Part shown: positions 10,711 through 22,478 of the stretch, in pieces | Position numbering within the stretch: position 1 is the first letter of the stretch | Layout: every line of letters begins with the position of its first letter | NCBI RefSeq assembly: GCF_963855985.1 | Contig: NW_026973570.1 | Location: 62,001-126,000, forward strand | Length of the DNA: 64,000 nt | DNA from: Ostrinia nubilalis | Lineage: Eukaryota > Arthropoda > Insecta > Lepidoptera > Crambidae | Direction: 5' to 3' | The notes under the pieces: model-generated | Databases searched by the model: none | The model's input: only the letters and a program-made list of their open reading frames with translations | What the model was told of the DNA's origin: nothing | Position numbers and translations under genes: made by a program

Positions 10711-12436
10711 TTGCGCCATCCAGTCCCAAAATAATTTTTAAAAATATAAGAACAGGACTTACTAAAGTACTTACTTGTATTATTATGACATTTGTTGAAA
10801 CTAAATGTGGTAAGTATTGCCTATTTACTGCTAAATTAAGTTAGTGTTATAGTACTTCATTACACAAAGAAAACTAATAATTTCTAAGAAAAAATCTGGA
10901 TATTAAAAACCTACACACAGCAAAATTCTAACAGTAAGAAGGATAAAAGTATTTACTTAATAACTTATTTGATGCATTTAGCTGCATACCATGCCTGTAA
11001 AAGTAAGATTTTATGCACAAGAGCCAAACAAACAAGTTTAAGCTTGTAAAGAACTTCCAAACCTATTATTATGTAGAATAAGTTCTTAAAAGTGACATAG
11101 TATTTAAAAGTTTTTATTTATGAAAATAGCCTTGTCTCCGTCTGTATCATTACCATCAAAATATTACTATTATCTTGAACTCCATTAACATTGATGATTG
11201 ATTGATACTTTATTATAGTAGGTATATTTAGGTACTTAGTTCAGTTGATAACATTCCTATATCATTTTTATCTCAACTTATTAGATATTTAATATTAATT
11301 AAAACCCAATGAATTTTAAAACACTCATTTATTACGAAGGCTTATTTAAAGATAATAATCAATTTATGTTCAATTAAATATTTTGGAATTATGAACAGTT
11401 TACTTTGGTTTGTTAAGATTTTATTAATTTTCATTAAATATTGGTTTTCCGGGACAAGTTGTACATCATTATTGATCACTTTAACATCTGAAAAGTAAAA
11501 TATATAACTTTAATTAAATTGATAGATATTGTGCTTACATTTTGTTGTAAACGTTAAGGCTCAGTTGCATTACCTAACTTTGACCGTTACTTTAACGATA
11601 ACTGGTGTTTTCTGAATGAAGTTTGATAGATTTTTGATGTTTGTTAAATTAAGATGGTGCAACCCAGCCTTATAGTTAAATAATTTCATCAAAACTGTAC
11701 AATACTTTTAGAGTGCAAGAGTAAAAAACATTCATCCTCAAAAACTTTGACCTCTTAAATATTATTAAATAATTAATAGTGCCATCAATTATCAAACGTT
11801 TCATAGTTATCATCAAGCATTACCTTACGCTGCAATCACCATTCTCTTTATTTTACACAGGCAAAATATGCATAGAGTTAACGTAACAGTATCACATTGA
11901 AAACTCAGATATTGTTGCAATATTGTAGTACAAGGCTTCTGTTACTATTATTTTTAAGATCACTTGTTTCAGCTATAGATTATTTCTTTGAGATATGTAT
12001 GTAAGTAACTATTTTTATAAATTTCATTCGAACAAAACAACACCAACCAAATCAAAACAAACTTTTTTTTGACAGTTTGTCAAGAGGGGGGTGTAGGGAC
12101 CATAGATTAGAGAGGAATAGGATGTTTCGTTCGGAAATTTAATCAAAAGATTTTGAAACGTTAAAGGACAAAAATGTGAATTTTAACCCGTGTAGCGCCC
12201 TTCTGTCAAATTTTGTTTTGTACGACTGAAAAATTAAGGTCCCTCGAAAGTAGGTAAAAGTGGAGCAGGCATAATTTACTTTTATCTTTATGAGATAAAA
12301 ATAATAATTTTTTAGCGTTGTGAATGTCATCATCATGTTTTAAAAAAAACTTCTATTATGGATCGATCGAAAAGCGAAATTTTGGACAGCGTTTTTTTTT
12401 CACAACTTCTATTTTTTAAATTCATATTGACAGGTT
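10711..12436. other. AT-rich intergenic stretch
   Basis: I see no gene, tandem array or clear inverted repeat in this stretch. Open frames are short and low in information. Confidence 0.6.
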
Positions 12437-13112
12437 ACGTCACACTATGGATCGAAATTGCGATTTATGGACATAGCGATATTTTTCATAATTTTTATTT
12501 GAAAAAAATACCTATCGATACATTACGTTATTCTGATGAATACATGTCGTTAGATTTTCTTTAAAACCAATAGTTTGGTTGGAAAAAAATATTTTTCATT
12601 TTCGTTGTATGGAATGAAATGGCTTGTTGACTATAATCCTACACTATCAGCGCGCGCCTAAAGTTGCCCGTTCACAAGTTATGTGGTTCTGAAAAATGAA
12701 AAAAAAAGTTAGTAAAAGTGACTTTTTTTAGAATATCATTAAAGATTCAACGAAAATATAAAGATTCCATACGTTAACAATTTAAATTAACCTTAAATTA
12801 CTGACAAATATTTAACTCATATTTTGGAACCTTGTAACTTCTGAACGGGCAACTTTGGGCGCGCGCTGACAGTTTAGGATTATAGTCAACAAGCCATAGG
12901 CTTAGTCGAAATCGACCACTTTAAGTTTCATTCCATACAACGAAAATGGAAAATATTTTTTTCCAGTCTAACTATTGATTTTAGAGAAAAACTTTTAAAG
13001 ACATTTATTCATCTGAATAGCGTAAGTTACGTTCGATAAGTATTTCAAATAGAAATTGTGAAAGAAAAAAATCTATATGTTCATAAATCGCTATTTCGAT
13101 CCATAGTACGTC
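12437..13112. mobile_element. ~665-bp long-TIR element
   Basis: The ends are inverted copies of about 260 bp. Both start with ACTATGGATCGAAAT (inward from 12444 and 13107) and both later carry TATAATCC near GCGCGCGC and GTTGCCCGTTC. A candidate 5-bp duplication ACGTC lies at 12437-12441 and 13108-13112, but two extra bases on the left make this uncertain. The centre is non-coding. The 68-codon frame at 12358-12564 straddles the boundary and is not a gene. Confidence 0.68.
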
Positions 13113-13234
13113 TTACTGATTAATTAATGTCATTATCCCCTCAAGGATCAATAAGACCGGCGGCTGCTGCGCTGTTCATTACTTACAGTCATATAGATGA
13201 ACTAATTTAAACTGAACCGTGTCACCAAACACAT

Positions 13235-13340
13235 TGACAGGGGGGCGCCACCATCATTTCAACTATAATAATATAGTTTCCAACGTGGCAAAAATCGGAA
13301 CCAGCGATTCGGTATTGACGGTGGTGGCGCCCCCCTGTCA
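13235..13340. repeat. GC-rich inverted repeat (GGGGGGCGCCACC arms)
   Basis: Arms of about 20 bp starting TGACAGGGGGGCGCCACC face each other across 65 bp, with 19 of 21 positions pairing. It is probably a small MITE or a TE end. Confidence 0.6.
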
Positions 13341-13599
13341 CTGTCACGGGTGGGACAGTTCGTTTTAGTTTATGTATATTATGTTACTTATTAGTTATTA
13401 ATAATAATTACCGACAGTCGAGGTTAAAGTAAGAAAGTAATCACATTAATTTATCACTTACAAATATCTTAAAAGAGAACACCGGCTCGTGTACAGCGTA
13501 TACAGCAACACATTTTGAACGTTTTGATATCTTAATATATTAATATAAATTAGTATAATGAGATTGGAATGTTTAAAATTTAAACGAACTGTTTAAAAT

Positions 13600-13655
13600 T
13601 TAATAAATAGGTTTAGATGCGGCGGGGGTGGACCTTGGGCCAACCCTAAGCAGTT
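13600..13655 (+). mobile_element. Solo terminus of the GGGCC-TIR family
   Basis: AATAAATAGGTTTAGATGCG, then GCGGGGGTGG and CTTGGGCC, resembles the right end of the element at 31070-35128 and the reverse complement of its left end. No partner end was found nearby. Confidence 0.45.
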
Positions 13656-14084
13656 TATTTAATTTTATATATACGTGAATGATTTCTTTAATCACATTTA
13701 CCAAATTATTCATAATAACCGATTGTTATTAATCATTATTTTTCTATCATAATTAATCATCATAATCAAATCAGATTAAATAAAATCTGAGTTGCGTTCT
13801 ATATCCTTTAGAGCGCCATGGTCTTTTTTAAAATACAAAACGTTTAACATTTCCGTGCAATATTTCTTTGATAAAAATACTTATAGAAATGCTTTAGTTA
13901 TTTTATGCGTATTTTTGCGATTGCCTAAAACCCTAAATCTTTATTTTCAAAACAGAAATATATTTTTTTACTGTTCCAGGCGAAATAGGTTGGTGACCAA
14001 TAGGTTAAACACCACCAAACAAAAGTTGTCTATGGTCATAAGTTTTGTGGCCAAAAAAAGTTTGCCCCTTCCTTGAGACAATTC

Positions 14085-14144
14085 GCGCTCATTCACTTCC
14101 GCCTCCCTCTCGGTCGCAACTGTTTTGCATCTTGTTTCATCGCG
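14085..14144 (+). other. Possible 5' UTR exon of host gene
   Basis: A GC-enriched block ends in CGCG followed by GTAAGTT, a strong splice donor, with the intron starting at 14145. It lies 303 bp before an exon carrying a start codon with a good context. The left edge is a guess; no TATA box or start site could be fixed. Confidence 0.45.
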
Positions 14145-14447
14145 GTAAGTTATGTGTAAATATTATTAAAATTATTATCCATAGGTTTGTCAAATAATAA
14201 AATACTATTGTACAAATCAATTTTGATGATATATCAACTTAATTGTTTCTTTTCATCTTTCCGTTAGTGTAGGCATCATTTTTGATGAAGGGGACGCCAT
14301 TGTAAAACAAATGAAATAATGTTAAACAAACAACTTTTTATGGTTTAAAACTTTTTAAAGTGTAATGATCGAAGTTTTAAGTGTATTTTAGGTTCTTCAG
14401 TGCCATAATTTGTGGTTCTTTAGTTCATTAAATGTGTATAATTGCAG

Positions 14448-14503
14448 TTTCACGATGCCCCGCTTCAACTACGATTCCACCACGGCCGTCTGCATCGCCA
14501 CGG
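14448..14503 (+). CDS. First coding exon of an unrecognised host gene (partial)
   Basis: An acceptor TATAATTGCAG (ending 14447) is followed by TTTCACG and an ATG at 14455. The coding part reads MPRFNYDSTTAVCIAT and ends after one base of the next codon at a GTAAGT donor (14504). The codons are strongly GC-ending (CCC CGC TTC AAC TAC) inside very AT-rich DNA, the contrast expected of a conserved coding exon. A matching upstream donor at 14145 suggests a non-coding first exon and a 303-bp intron. The next exon was not found; the downstream DNA is AT-rich and then becomes a Helitron, so any further exons lie beyond large introns or outside the window. I do not recognise the protein from its first 16 residues. 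Confidence 0.55.
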
Positions 14504-16841
14504 GTAAGTCTTATAAGTCTTATTTGTTCTTCTTTCCATTATTTTCTTTGTTTAGGTCCTTTGGTTCGTTAAAAATATACTATGTTTGGCTTTGATGAAT
14601 AGTTATGGACCGCCATTTTTCTTCTTTTATAATTGACATGGCAATGGTGTTGTAGGTAGTTCATAACTGCATAAGATCTAGCTTTTTCAAGTCAATAACT
14701 TCACACATTTTCTAAATATGGTTGACAAGGGCGTAGCCCCTTATTCTATTTGCCAAGTTATTTAAATTACCTACACCTACCTACAATCATGGACCTATAA
14801 AAAAGGTCCATGCCTAACAGTAAATAGTTAATAACACGTAAGAAATCTTTATATTTTGAAACATGTCAATTCCACACAAGGTACTTGTATTAATAATGTC
14901 CTAACAGGCAAGTTATCATTTCATTGTTGATGAACATAAATTCACATTATCTATCAATAAAAGTTATTTAGATCTTCTTACTCTGAGATGGTTTTCATAA
15001 TATGAATAGTTATGTAAAATAATTTTACATGTAGGATTATTTACTGTTGAAATTGGTGTTACATTAGGTATTTAAAATACACAAGTAAGCATAACTTTAG
15101 TTCTTATTATAAACAAAGCATTTATTGAATCACATCTAATTTAATTAATGTTTCAGTGTAGTTAATTGATTTGCTTTGAAATCAAATCAATAATAAGAAC
15201 TTGATTGAATCCTTCTCAAATATTGGTAGGTAATATCAATGCAGTTTAAATATTATTTGAAAACCTTCAGATTTGCAATAGGATTATTTGCATTTGATAC
15301 TACTTATTTCCTGCGCTTGTTATATTTGTATTTATTTATCAATATTTTCAATTTAGTGTGTTGAATTCTGATTTGACATTCATCTTACTAGGTATAGGAC
15401 TTATACGTCTGGATCTGACCATAATATCTAGCCTTTTATAAATCAAGATTAATAATTATACTAATTATAATTTACCTACTTGAATAGTGGTATTAATAAC
15501 ATTTAATATTTATCTCTTGTCATAAATTAATTAAATTCAAATAGATGTGCACCAATTGATTGAAGTTATCAATATTCATCATGTTTGAAATTGGTCCTAT
15601 ACCTACTTAGATTATTAATCTAAGGTCCTATAATATTTTTCATTTTTACAGAAACATAAATTCTAAATTTCTTTTGATTCATATTATTACTAATTTAATT
15701 TAGGTATGTTTGATAAGCAGAAATTAGGTAGGTATGTACCTACTTATTGTCTCAATGGGGTTAGGTAAGCCTGTTATTTGAATTTGCATTAGTTTTATTT
15801 TAGGAAATATTGTATCAATGCAATGCATTTTTTAGGTAGGATTAGCCTAATAAAATTACTTGTTGTAATATGAACTTACTGCAAAATGGTACAGTTACAG
15901 TAAAATAGGTTAGTACTAATTTGTATAATCATTGATTTCCATCATTACATACCTTAACTGGTAGGCATTGGTTTTTAATACAATTTACTGTTTTCTTTAG
16001 TAATTTGGATACATTACCTACCTACTTAAGTAGGTAATGTTGTTGTTCAATTGTAATAAAATTTCAAACTTTTGTTTACATTAAACTTCTTATTACTATT
16101 AGCACTAGCTGCTATTAATTGTATGAGTTTGGATTTTCGGTTTAGGTAGGTCTCTATAGGTAGGTATATCTACTTTTAAATTTAATTTAATTGCTTTTAT
16201 TTATTAGTAAAAAACAAACTTAATTTCAATTACCAAAACAATAAAGGTAATTAATCAGGTAGGCATTGTAAAATTTATCACTTGTTCATTACATAACCAT
16301 TTATAACTTATTGATTAATATGAATTTATTGACGATTTATTTTCAGAAAATTTGTTGGCACTATAGTTTGTCATTTTGTTTTCTGTGTGTACCTCAAAAT
16401 TAGCATGATTGATATTGCTTTAAGGTGATGTTCTAAGGCCTTGTCAAAATGCTTTAGATATTTTAGCGGAGAGTGTTAGAAGATAATGAAAGTATTTTTA
16501 TAATATTACATAACTGAGTCGAAAATTAGCATTAATTATGTGACCAATCTTTTAATTATCTTCCCTGTGTCATATAAATCTATAACACTTTTTATCATTC
16601 AATTTAGATACTGAAGTTGCATTCTTTACACGTTTATATTTTATGACAATAATTTTAAGAGAAGATTGACTTGAATCTTTTTAGAGTTTTTGTTATTTTT
16701 GTCTTGATAAGGTATCAGCATATATTATCTGAAAATAAAGAAACCACCTGCATTTTGTATTTCGAAGCAAATTACTTTCTTTTTAAATTATGTATTCGTA
16801 ATGCATAATATGCGCGACTTCATTGTCAATCAGACTATTAT
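14504..16841. other. AT-rich intron-like stretch
   Basis: No frame of note is present. It is rich in TAGGTAGGT and ACCTACCT strings typical of lepidopteran non-coding DNA. It would be intron 2 of the host gene if that gene is real. Confidence 0.5.
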
Positions 16842-16865
16842 TAATTATTAATTTCTGGTAAAGGA

Positions 16866-18901
16866 TTGTCCCATCAAGGCGATGCACGGTATAAAGGTAA
16901 TAATGCACAGTGTGTAGCCATGTCAGCATGTGTATCCGCTTTGTCAGTTATTAAAAATCGGGCCGTGTTTGATGTTGCGGATATCAATACTATTCTTCAG
17001 TACGGTGATTTACTTTACTTGCAGTGCAAACCTCGGGACCACGTTTTCTTATTACCAGACGAATTGCCAAATGATTATCGAGTAGGGAATTTTGCTGTTA
17101 AAATTAATGCAATGGAACCCAACTGGATTGAGAACGGGCTTTTTCCAGCTTCACTGCGCGATGTTGATGTTGCAACATTGCAGTTAGTTAATATTTTGCG
17201 CGACCGTGTATTCACTCGCGAACGTATCGATACTCGGGATAGTTACTTGTTCACCGGGAACAATTATACGGTTTCGTTTTGGAAATTTGGCAACAAATTT
17301 TATTTATTTAATAGCCATGCGGTTGGCGAAAATAATAAATTTAATCATCGGGACGAAACTCAAAATAAGGCGCGTTTGTTTTGTTGCCAAAATTTAGATG
17401 ATCTCGCAAAATTACTGTTCATAGGACATGCGTATACCTCGGCGGAATATTCTATACATAAATTAATTGTAGTAAATTTTGCGCAAAACTTAGATCCCGT
17501 CGTCCCACTCGAGCCACGCGACGCGAAATTAACAACGTTAAAACCTGTCGTAGTTCTTGAAAAAGTTGAGTTAGAATCAATAGACATTGCACCGGTGCAA
17601 TCAACCAAACGAGGTCGACCCAAAAAAAAGAGATCATCTAAATCTAAAGTAGATTCTTCCGCACCGAAAAAATCTAAATTAATTAATGAAAAATTAAAAC
17701 CAGTTGTGGTTCTTGAAAGAGTAGATTTAACTGCGTTAAAAATTGCCCATGATGCGAAACCTTTGTCCGTCAGTAGTGCACATTCTGATGTCAAATTAAA
17801 ATTAAAGCCAGTAGTTGTCATTGATCGGGTCGATTTTAATAGCGGTCGGGTTAGTAACGTAACGTCAACCAAAACCCTTAGACACCGAGAGGCTGTAAAA
17901 CGTTATGCTACCCAGAACCCAACTATCAATAGGGACGCGGTTAAACGTTACTCGCAAAACAATCCCTCCGTTAACAGGGACGCGGTTCAACGGTACGTTC
18001 AAAAAAATCCCTCCGTTCACAGGGACGCGGTTACACGATACTCTCAAAACAATCCCTCCGTTCACAGGGACGCGGTAAAGCGGTACGCGCGAAATAATCC
18101 CTCGGTTCATAGAGACGCGGTAAAACGATACTCTCAACAAAATCCGGAAGTTAATAAAGAATCGTCAAAACAATACAACGTAGTAAATCGGAACATAGAA
18201 CCCGCGTTACGTAATTCCAATATTTTGATCGGACAAAAACAAAACGACGACCTAGATTCAATTCAGACCCATTCTTTTAAAAAATTGTCTTTAAATGACA
18301 GTCACAGATGTCCTCAATGTCAGGCGCGAATTTTTGTTGAGGAAAAAGGTAGAGTCAAGTGGTGTTGTGGTTCTGGAGCATATAATGTTCAAAATTTACC
18401 GCCGTTAACCGAAGAGTTCTATTCCCACCCAGCTTTCCTTCTAAGACCGCGAGCTTTCAATAATTTGTTTTCGTTTAGCGCATTAGGCGTTTCTCATGGT
18501 TTTCATCAACCAAATTCCGGTGTGTCTTTCTTAAAAATTCAGGGCCGAACTTACCATCGCGTTTTTGATTTAGCTTACACTGACACATATAATCCTATCG
18601 GTATGTACATTTACGACGAAAGGGAAAGGACAGCTGTAAGCCAAAATTTAGACATGGAGGTAGTTCGCTGCATTACCAATTTTATGCATAATGTTAGTCC
18701 GTACATAGATTGTTTTAAACGTTTAAGTCAGGAGCCTTCCGAGGAGGCACATTTGATATTTGAACCCACGTCGCGACGCTCCCATGGTAATATTTTGGGA
18801 GACATGCCAATCGGTTCGGAAATAGCCGCAATTCTGAGCACAGAACGCGAACGCTATATTCCTAAAGCTATAGTCATATGGCGCATAGGTGCTCGAAAAC
18901 C
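16866..18901 (+). pseudogene. Helitron protein, N-terminal half (peptidase-like domain, AT-hook, repeats)
   Basis: The open frame runs from a stop at 16842-16844 to 18914, with its last codons in the foldback element that truncates it. There is no ATG before the first conserved motif, so the true start is missing or on an upstream exon. Visible parts in order: a cysteine-peptidase-like domain (residues about 3-205) with the GNNAQCVAMSA nucleophile region and a LFNSHAVGENN histidine region, resembling the C76/OTU-type domains of animal Helitrons; an AT-hook core RGRPKKK; three spaced copies of KPVVVLERVD-type sequence; about seven 15-residue repeats (RDAVKRYSQNNPSVH type, 17881-18165); and a CPQC...CC zinc-ribbon-like segment. 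The Rep and helicase domains are missing here but present at 24576-28799. Family assignment of the Helitron is firm; the peptidase call is an inference from motifs. Confidence 0.8.
18135..18901 (+). repeat. 767-bp Helitron segment duplicated at 24576-25342
   Basis: The constant offset is 6441 bp. The first ~75 bp differ at about a dozen positions; the remaining ~690 bp differ at one (18608 C against 25049 T). The match ends where the foldback element begins at 18902. Confidence 0.92.
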
Positions 18902-18907
18902 AAACCG

Positions 18908-21244
18908 GGGTTAGTCCCAACGGCCCCGGTGGATCTGCCCCGTCAACGGGGCGGATGGGAAAAAGTGTTTCAACGACCCCGGTAGTCATAGTCTTAGCGT
19001 TCAACGGGGTGGATGGAACACATCAAGTGTCAACCACCCCGGTATATCGTTTAACGGGGCGGATGGATCAAATCAAGTTTCAACCACCCCGGTATATCAC
19101 TAAACGTGAAAGATGACACAGATCTAGAAGGTTCCACCTCGGTATTGCATACCGAAAATAAAACCTGTTAATAAAATAAAAAAATATGTAAATAATAATC
19201 AATTTTATTTATCAGTCACTGTTTAAAAAATCTACAGCATAAAAGTAAGTTTAAATGTCACACAATATAATGATCATAAACACATATAGATTACGTTTAG
19301 AATCACAGATGCGCAATTGCATTAATCAGTCAATATTATAAAAATCTAATAGTCTAATGTGATAAAAAATCACTCTAAAATTGTTACAAAATATTATTAT
19401 TTTACAATCACAGATACGTAGTTACATTAATCAGTTGTTGATTAACAATAAAAGTAAGTTTAACTGTCACAAAATATTATGGTCATAAACTTAAAGATTA
19501 CTTTTAGAATCACAGATGCACAATTGCATTAATCAGTCAATATTAATAGCACTTTAATAGTCTTATGTGATAAAAAGTAACTCTAAAACTCCTAACAAAT
19601 AATTAGGTACAAGGAAATCTAAAATTGTTACAAAATATGATTATTATTTAAGAATCACAGATACGTAGTAACATTAATCAGGTGTTGATTAACAATATTA
19701 CTTAAACTACTACTTAAATAAATCATTAATAAGACTCCTGTAAACGATTACACACACTGCTGAGATGTTGACAGATTTTCTACTTGTTTTGAAAGCACTT
19801 CATAATAGGAGGCGTCGCTGAGCAGGTGTTTAACAACTCTATGATATTCGGTTGCTTTTTTTAATTGTTTTATTAAGCTTTTTGTGCCACGCCTCAAGCA
19901 TATAAGTATTCCGGTGTCTCTCTCCGAATACGCACCAGATTGGAATAGGTAAACTCGTCTCGTAACCACTGACTGAGCATATATATTTGCAGAAAAGATA
20001 CAACAACCGAATATCATAGAGTTGTTAAACACACTGCTCAGCTACGCCTCCTATTATGAAGTGATTTCAAAACATGTAGAAAACTGTCAGCATCTCAGCA
20101 GTGTAATGGTTTACAGGAGTCTTTACTTTGGCACGACTTTATTATAGAAAAAACAAAGGAATTTTTGAATGGCCAAATGACAGTAGGACAGTTTCTAAAA
20201 AGTTTACGATAGTTGTTAATTGATTAACCAATGAAGACCGATTAAAGTACGAATATTAGATTATAGAAGTAATAATCGTATTTTTTTTACAATTATATTT
20301 TGTGTCAATTTTACAAATTATTCTTTTGTTGTTAATGATTTATTTAATAAGATAATAGTTTAACCACTAGTGTTAATCAACAACTGATTAATGTAAGTAA
20401 CTACCTCTCTGTGATTCTAAAGTAATTTCTTTCTTAATATTCTGTAATAATTTAAGTTTTTTTTGTTGTTATTATTTGTTAGTAATAGTAGTTTAAGAGT
20501 TACTTTTAATTACATTAAAGTGTTTATTGACTGATTAATGTTATTGCGCGTCTGTGATTCTAAAACTAATAATCATAATTTGTTACCGTAATATTTTATG
20601 TCAATTTTAGAATACTTTTTTTCGTTATTAATAATTTATTTAAGTAGTAGTTTAAGTACTATATTATTGTTAATCAATACCTGATTTATGTAACTACGTA
20701 TCTGTGATTCTTAAATAATAATTATATTTTGTAACGATTTTAGATTTTTTGTTATTATTTGTTAGTGAGGAGTTTTAGAGTTACTTTTTATCACATTGGA
20801 CTATTAGAGTGCTATTAATATTGACTGATTAATGCAATTACGCATCTGTGATTCTAAAAGTAATCTTTAAGTTTATGACCATAATATTTTGTGACAATTA
20901 AACTTACTTTTATGCTGAAGATTTTTTAAACAGTGACTGTTAAATAAAACTGATTATTATTTACATATTTTGTTATTTTATTAACAGGTTTTATTTTCGG
21001 TATGCAATACCGAGGTGGAACCTTTTAGATCTGTGTCATCTTTCACGTTTAGTGAAATACCGGGGTGGTCGAAACTTGATTTGATCCATCCGCCCCGTTA
21101 AACGATATACCGGGGTGGTTGACACTTGATGTGTTCCATCCACCCCGTTGAACGCTAAGACTATGACTACCGGGGTCGTTGAAACACTTTTTCCCTTCCG
21201 CCCCGTTGACGGGGCAGATCCACCGGGGCCGTTGGGACTAACCC
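18908..21244. mobile_element. 2.3-kb foldback element with ~1-kb inverted arms
   Basis: The left arm from 18908 and the right arm ending 21244 are inverted copies starting GGGTTAGTCCC. They continue through three ~60-bp subterminal units with ACCCCGGTA and CGGGGCGGATGG, then GGTATTGCATACCG, then several copies of AATCACAGATGCGCAATTGC-like sequence. The symmetry persists to about 19850/20000, leaving a loop of roughly 150 bp. The subterminal repeats are probable transposase binding sites. No target duplication is visible, and the right flank is not Helitron sequence, so the locus was rearranged after insertion or the left Helitron was already broken. Confidence 0.82.
19748..20205. pseudogene. 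Degenerate coding remnant in the foldback core
   Basis: Both arms near the centre keep protein-like text related to each other. The minus strand at 20032-19748 includes HLLSDASYYEVLSKQVEN. The plus strand at about 20000-20150 includes LLSYASYYEVISKHVEN in a frame that then breaks, with a further IIEKTKEFLNG stretch to a stop at about 20210. This suggests that a captured or ancestral gene end became duplicated in inverted orientation. I do not recognise the family. Confidence 0.3.
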
Positions 21245-21884
21245 TCATTATGGAACCTTGACGTTTCATATCTTTTGATCTACCAAAAAAATGACTAACC
21301 TAACCTATGAAACCTTGGTACAGGTACTAAGTTCTTTTTATAGTTACAAATTGCATGACTTTTTTTATGACTTCTTACAGTAATATAATATTGTGTTTAT
21401 TTGAGCTCGCTAACTGATGTAGTTCTTTGAGAAAACTAAATTAGAAGAAAAAGCTTAATAAACTAGAAACTACCTATCTAGGTCAGACTAATGTAATCAG
21501 AGGTCAGAATAATTCGAAATATATTTTTGAAGTGGAATTATAGATCTATAGACAAGATATTGTACTTGGCAAAAGAACCTACCGAAAGTCCGAACCGACG
21601 ACAATTTTAAAATAAACGAATCATTAATTAATTCACTTTACTTGTGTAAAAATATTTTAAAAAATAATTTTTTTTTAGCACATTTACTTTAACGTTAATT
21701 TAAACGTTATAATCGAATACTTTATCATTACCTTTGATTATTACTATTAAAGATTTACTACATAAGCTAATATTCCCATTTTACTGTAGGTATGCGTAAT
21801 ATTTCATAATGTGTGCGCAATAAAAAAAAACTACCAATAAAAAAATAGGCACTTTTCTATACTAGAGTCTACCAGAAATTTTAC
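21245..21884. other. Gene-free AT-rich stretch
   Basis: I see no coding frame. A short CTAACCTAACC string (21296-21306) equals two TTAGG units on the other strand, too short to interpret. Confidence 0.5.
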
Positions 21885-22105
21885 GAACCTCATGTGGCAC
21901 TGCTCTTTCAGTAGAGCTGGAAGAAGATGAGCTCCTTCGCGTATTTTTCTTCAACCTTGGCCCCATAGAAGACGATCGTGGTGGCGCCTTCTTACTGGAC
22001 GACGACGACAACTTCGTCCGCTTAGCACGCTTATTTCATCGTCAGCTGACGGGTGTCCCTGGCGGCATACGAGCTCCATCTTCAGTAGTCGTTGTACTCA
22101 ACTGT
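21885..22105 (-). pseudogene. Possible gag N-terminal fragment
   Basis: The minus-strand translation is Lys/Arg/Ser rich (KRAKRTKLSSSSSKKAPP, later RRSSSSSSSTERAV) and begins with TTTEDGARMPPGTPVS followed by stops. The composition resembles the basic, serine-rich start of the gag at 63922. It lies downstream, in minus sense, of a possible LTR at 24067-24288. The frame is broken and the call is tentative. Confidence 0.3.
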
Positions 22106-22478
22106 GAAATAAAGTACTCGACGAAATAAACTGTGTCTGACCAGCATCAACTCAACATCATATGGAAGCTATGTTCATGTTATATTAAGCAAAAGTTTGA
22201 TTTGTGTCTTTTCCAAAAATCTAAATCTCAAAAAATAAATCTAAAAAATCTTTTGTTTGACAATTAATATTATGCTCCCTGAGCAAAGTGTAGTAAAATA
22301 CCATTGTGACATGTTTCTATTATACATATGCATCACAAATAAAGATTTTGTATTTATACTTGTATTTTATTCAGTGCGACCTTCACACACAACTCATGTG
22401 ACAACTGGACGGCTTGCTTGTTATGTCAGTAATAGAAGGCTTTTCATTCTAGAGACTATCCTAAACAATGGGGCCCTT

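Noticed and set aside
12358..12564. 68-codon frame at the edge of the long-TIR element
   Set aside because: It spans the element boundary and has low-complexity, membrane-like composition expected from AT-rich DNA.
17360..18140. Minus-strand frames of 91 and 170 codons
   Set aside because: They are antisense to the repetitive Helitron coding region; the repeats keep the opposite strand open.
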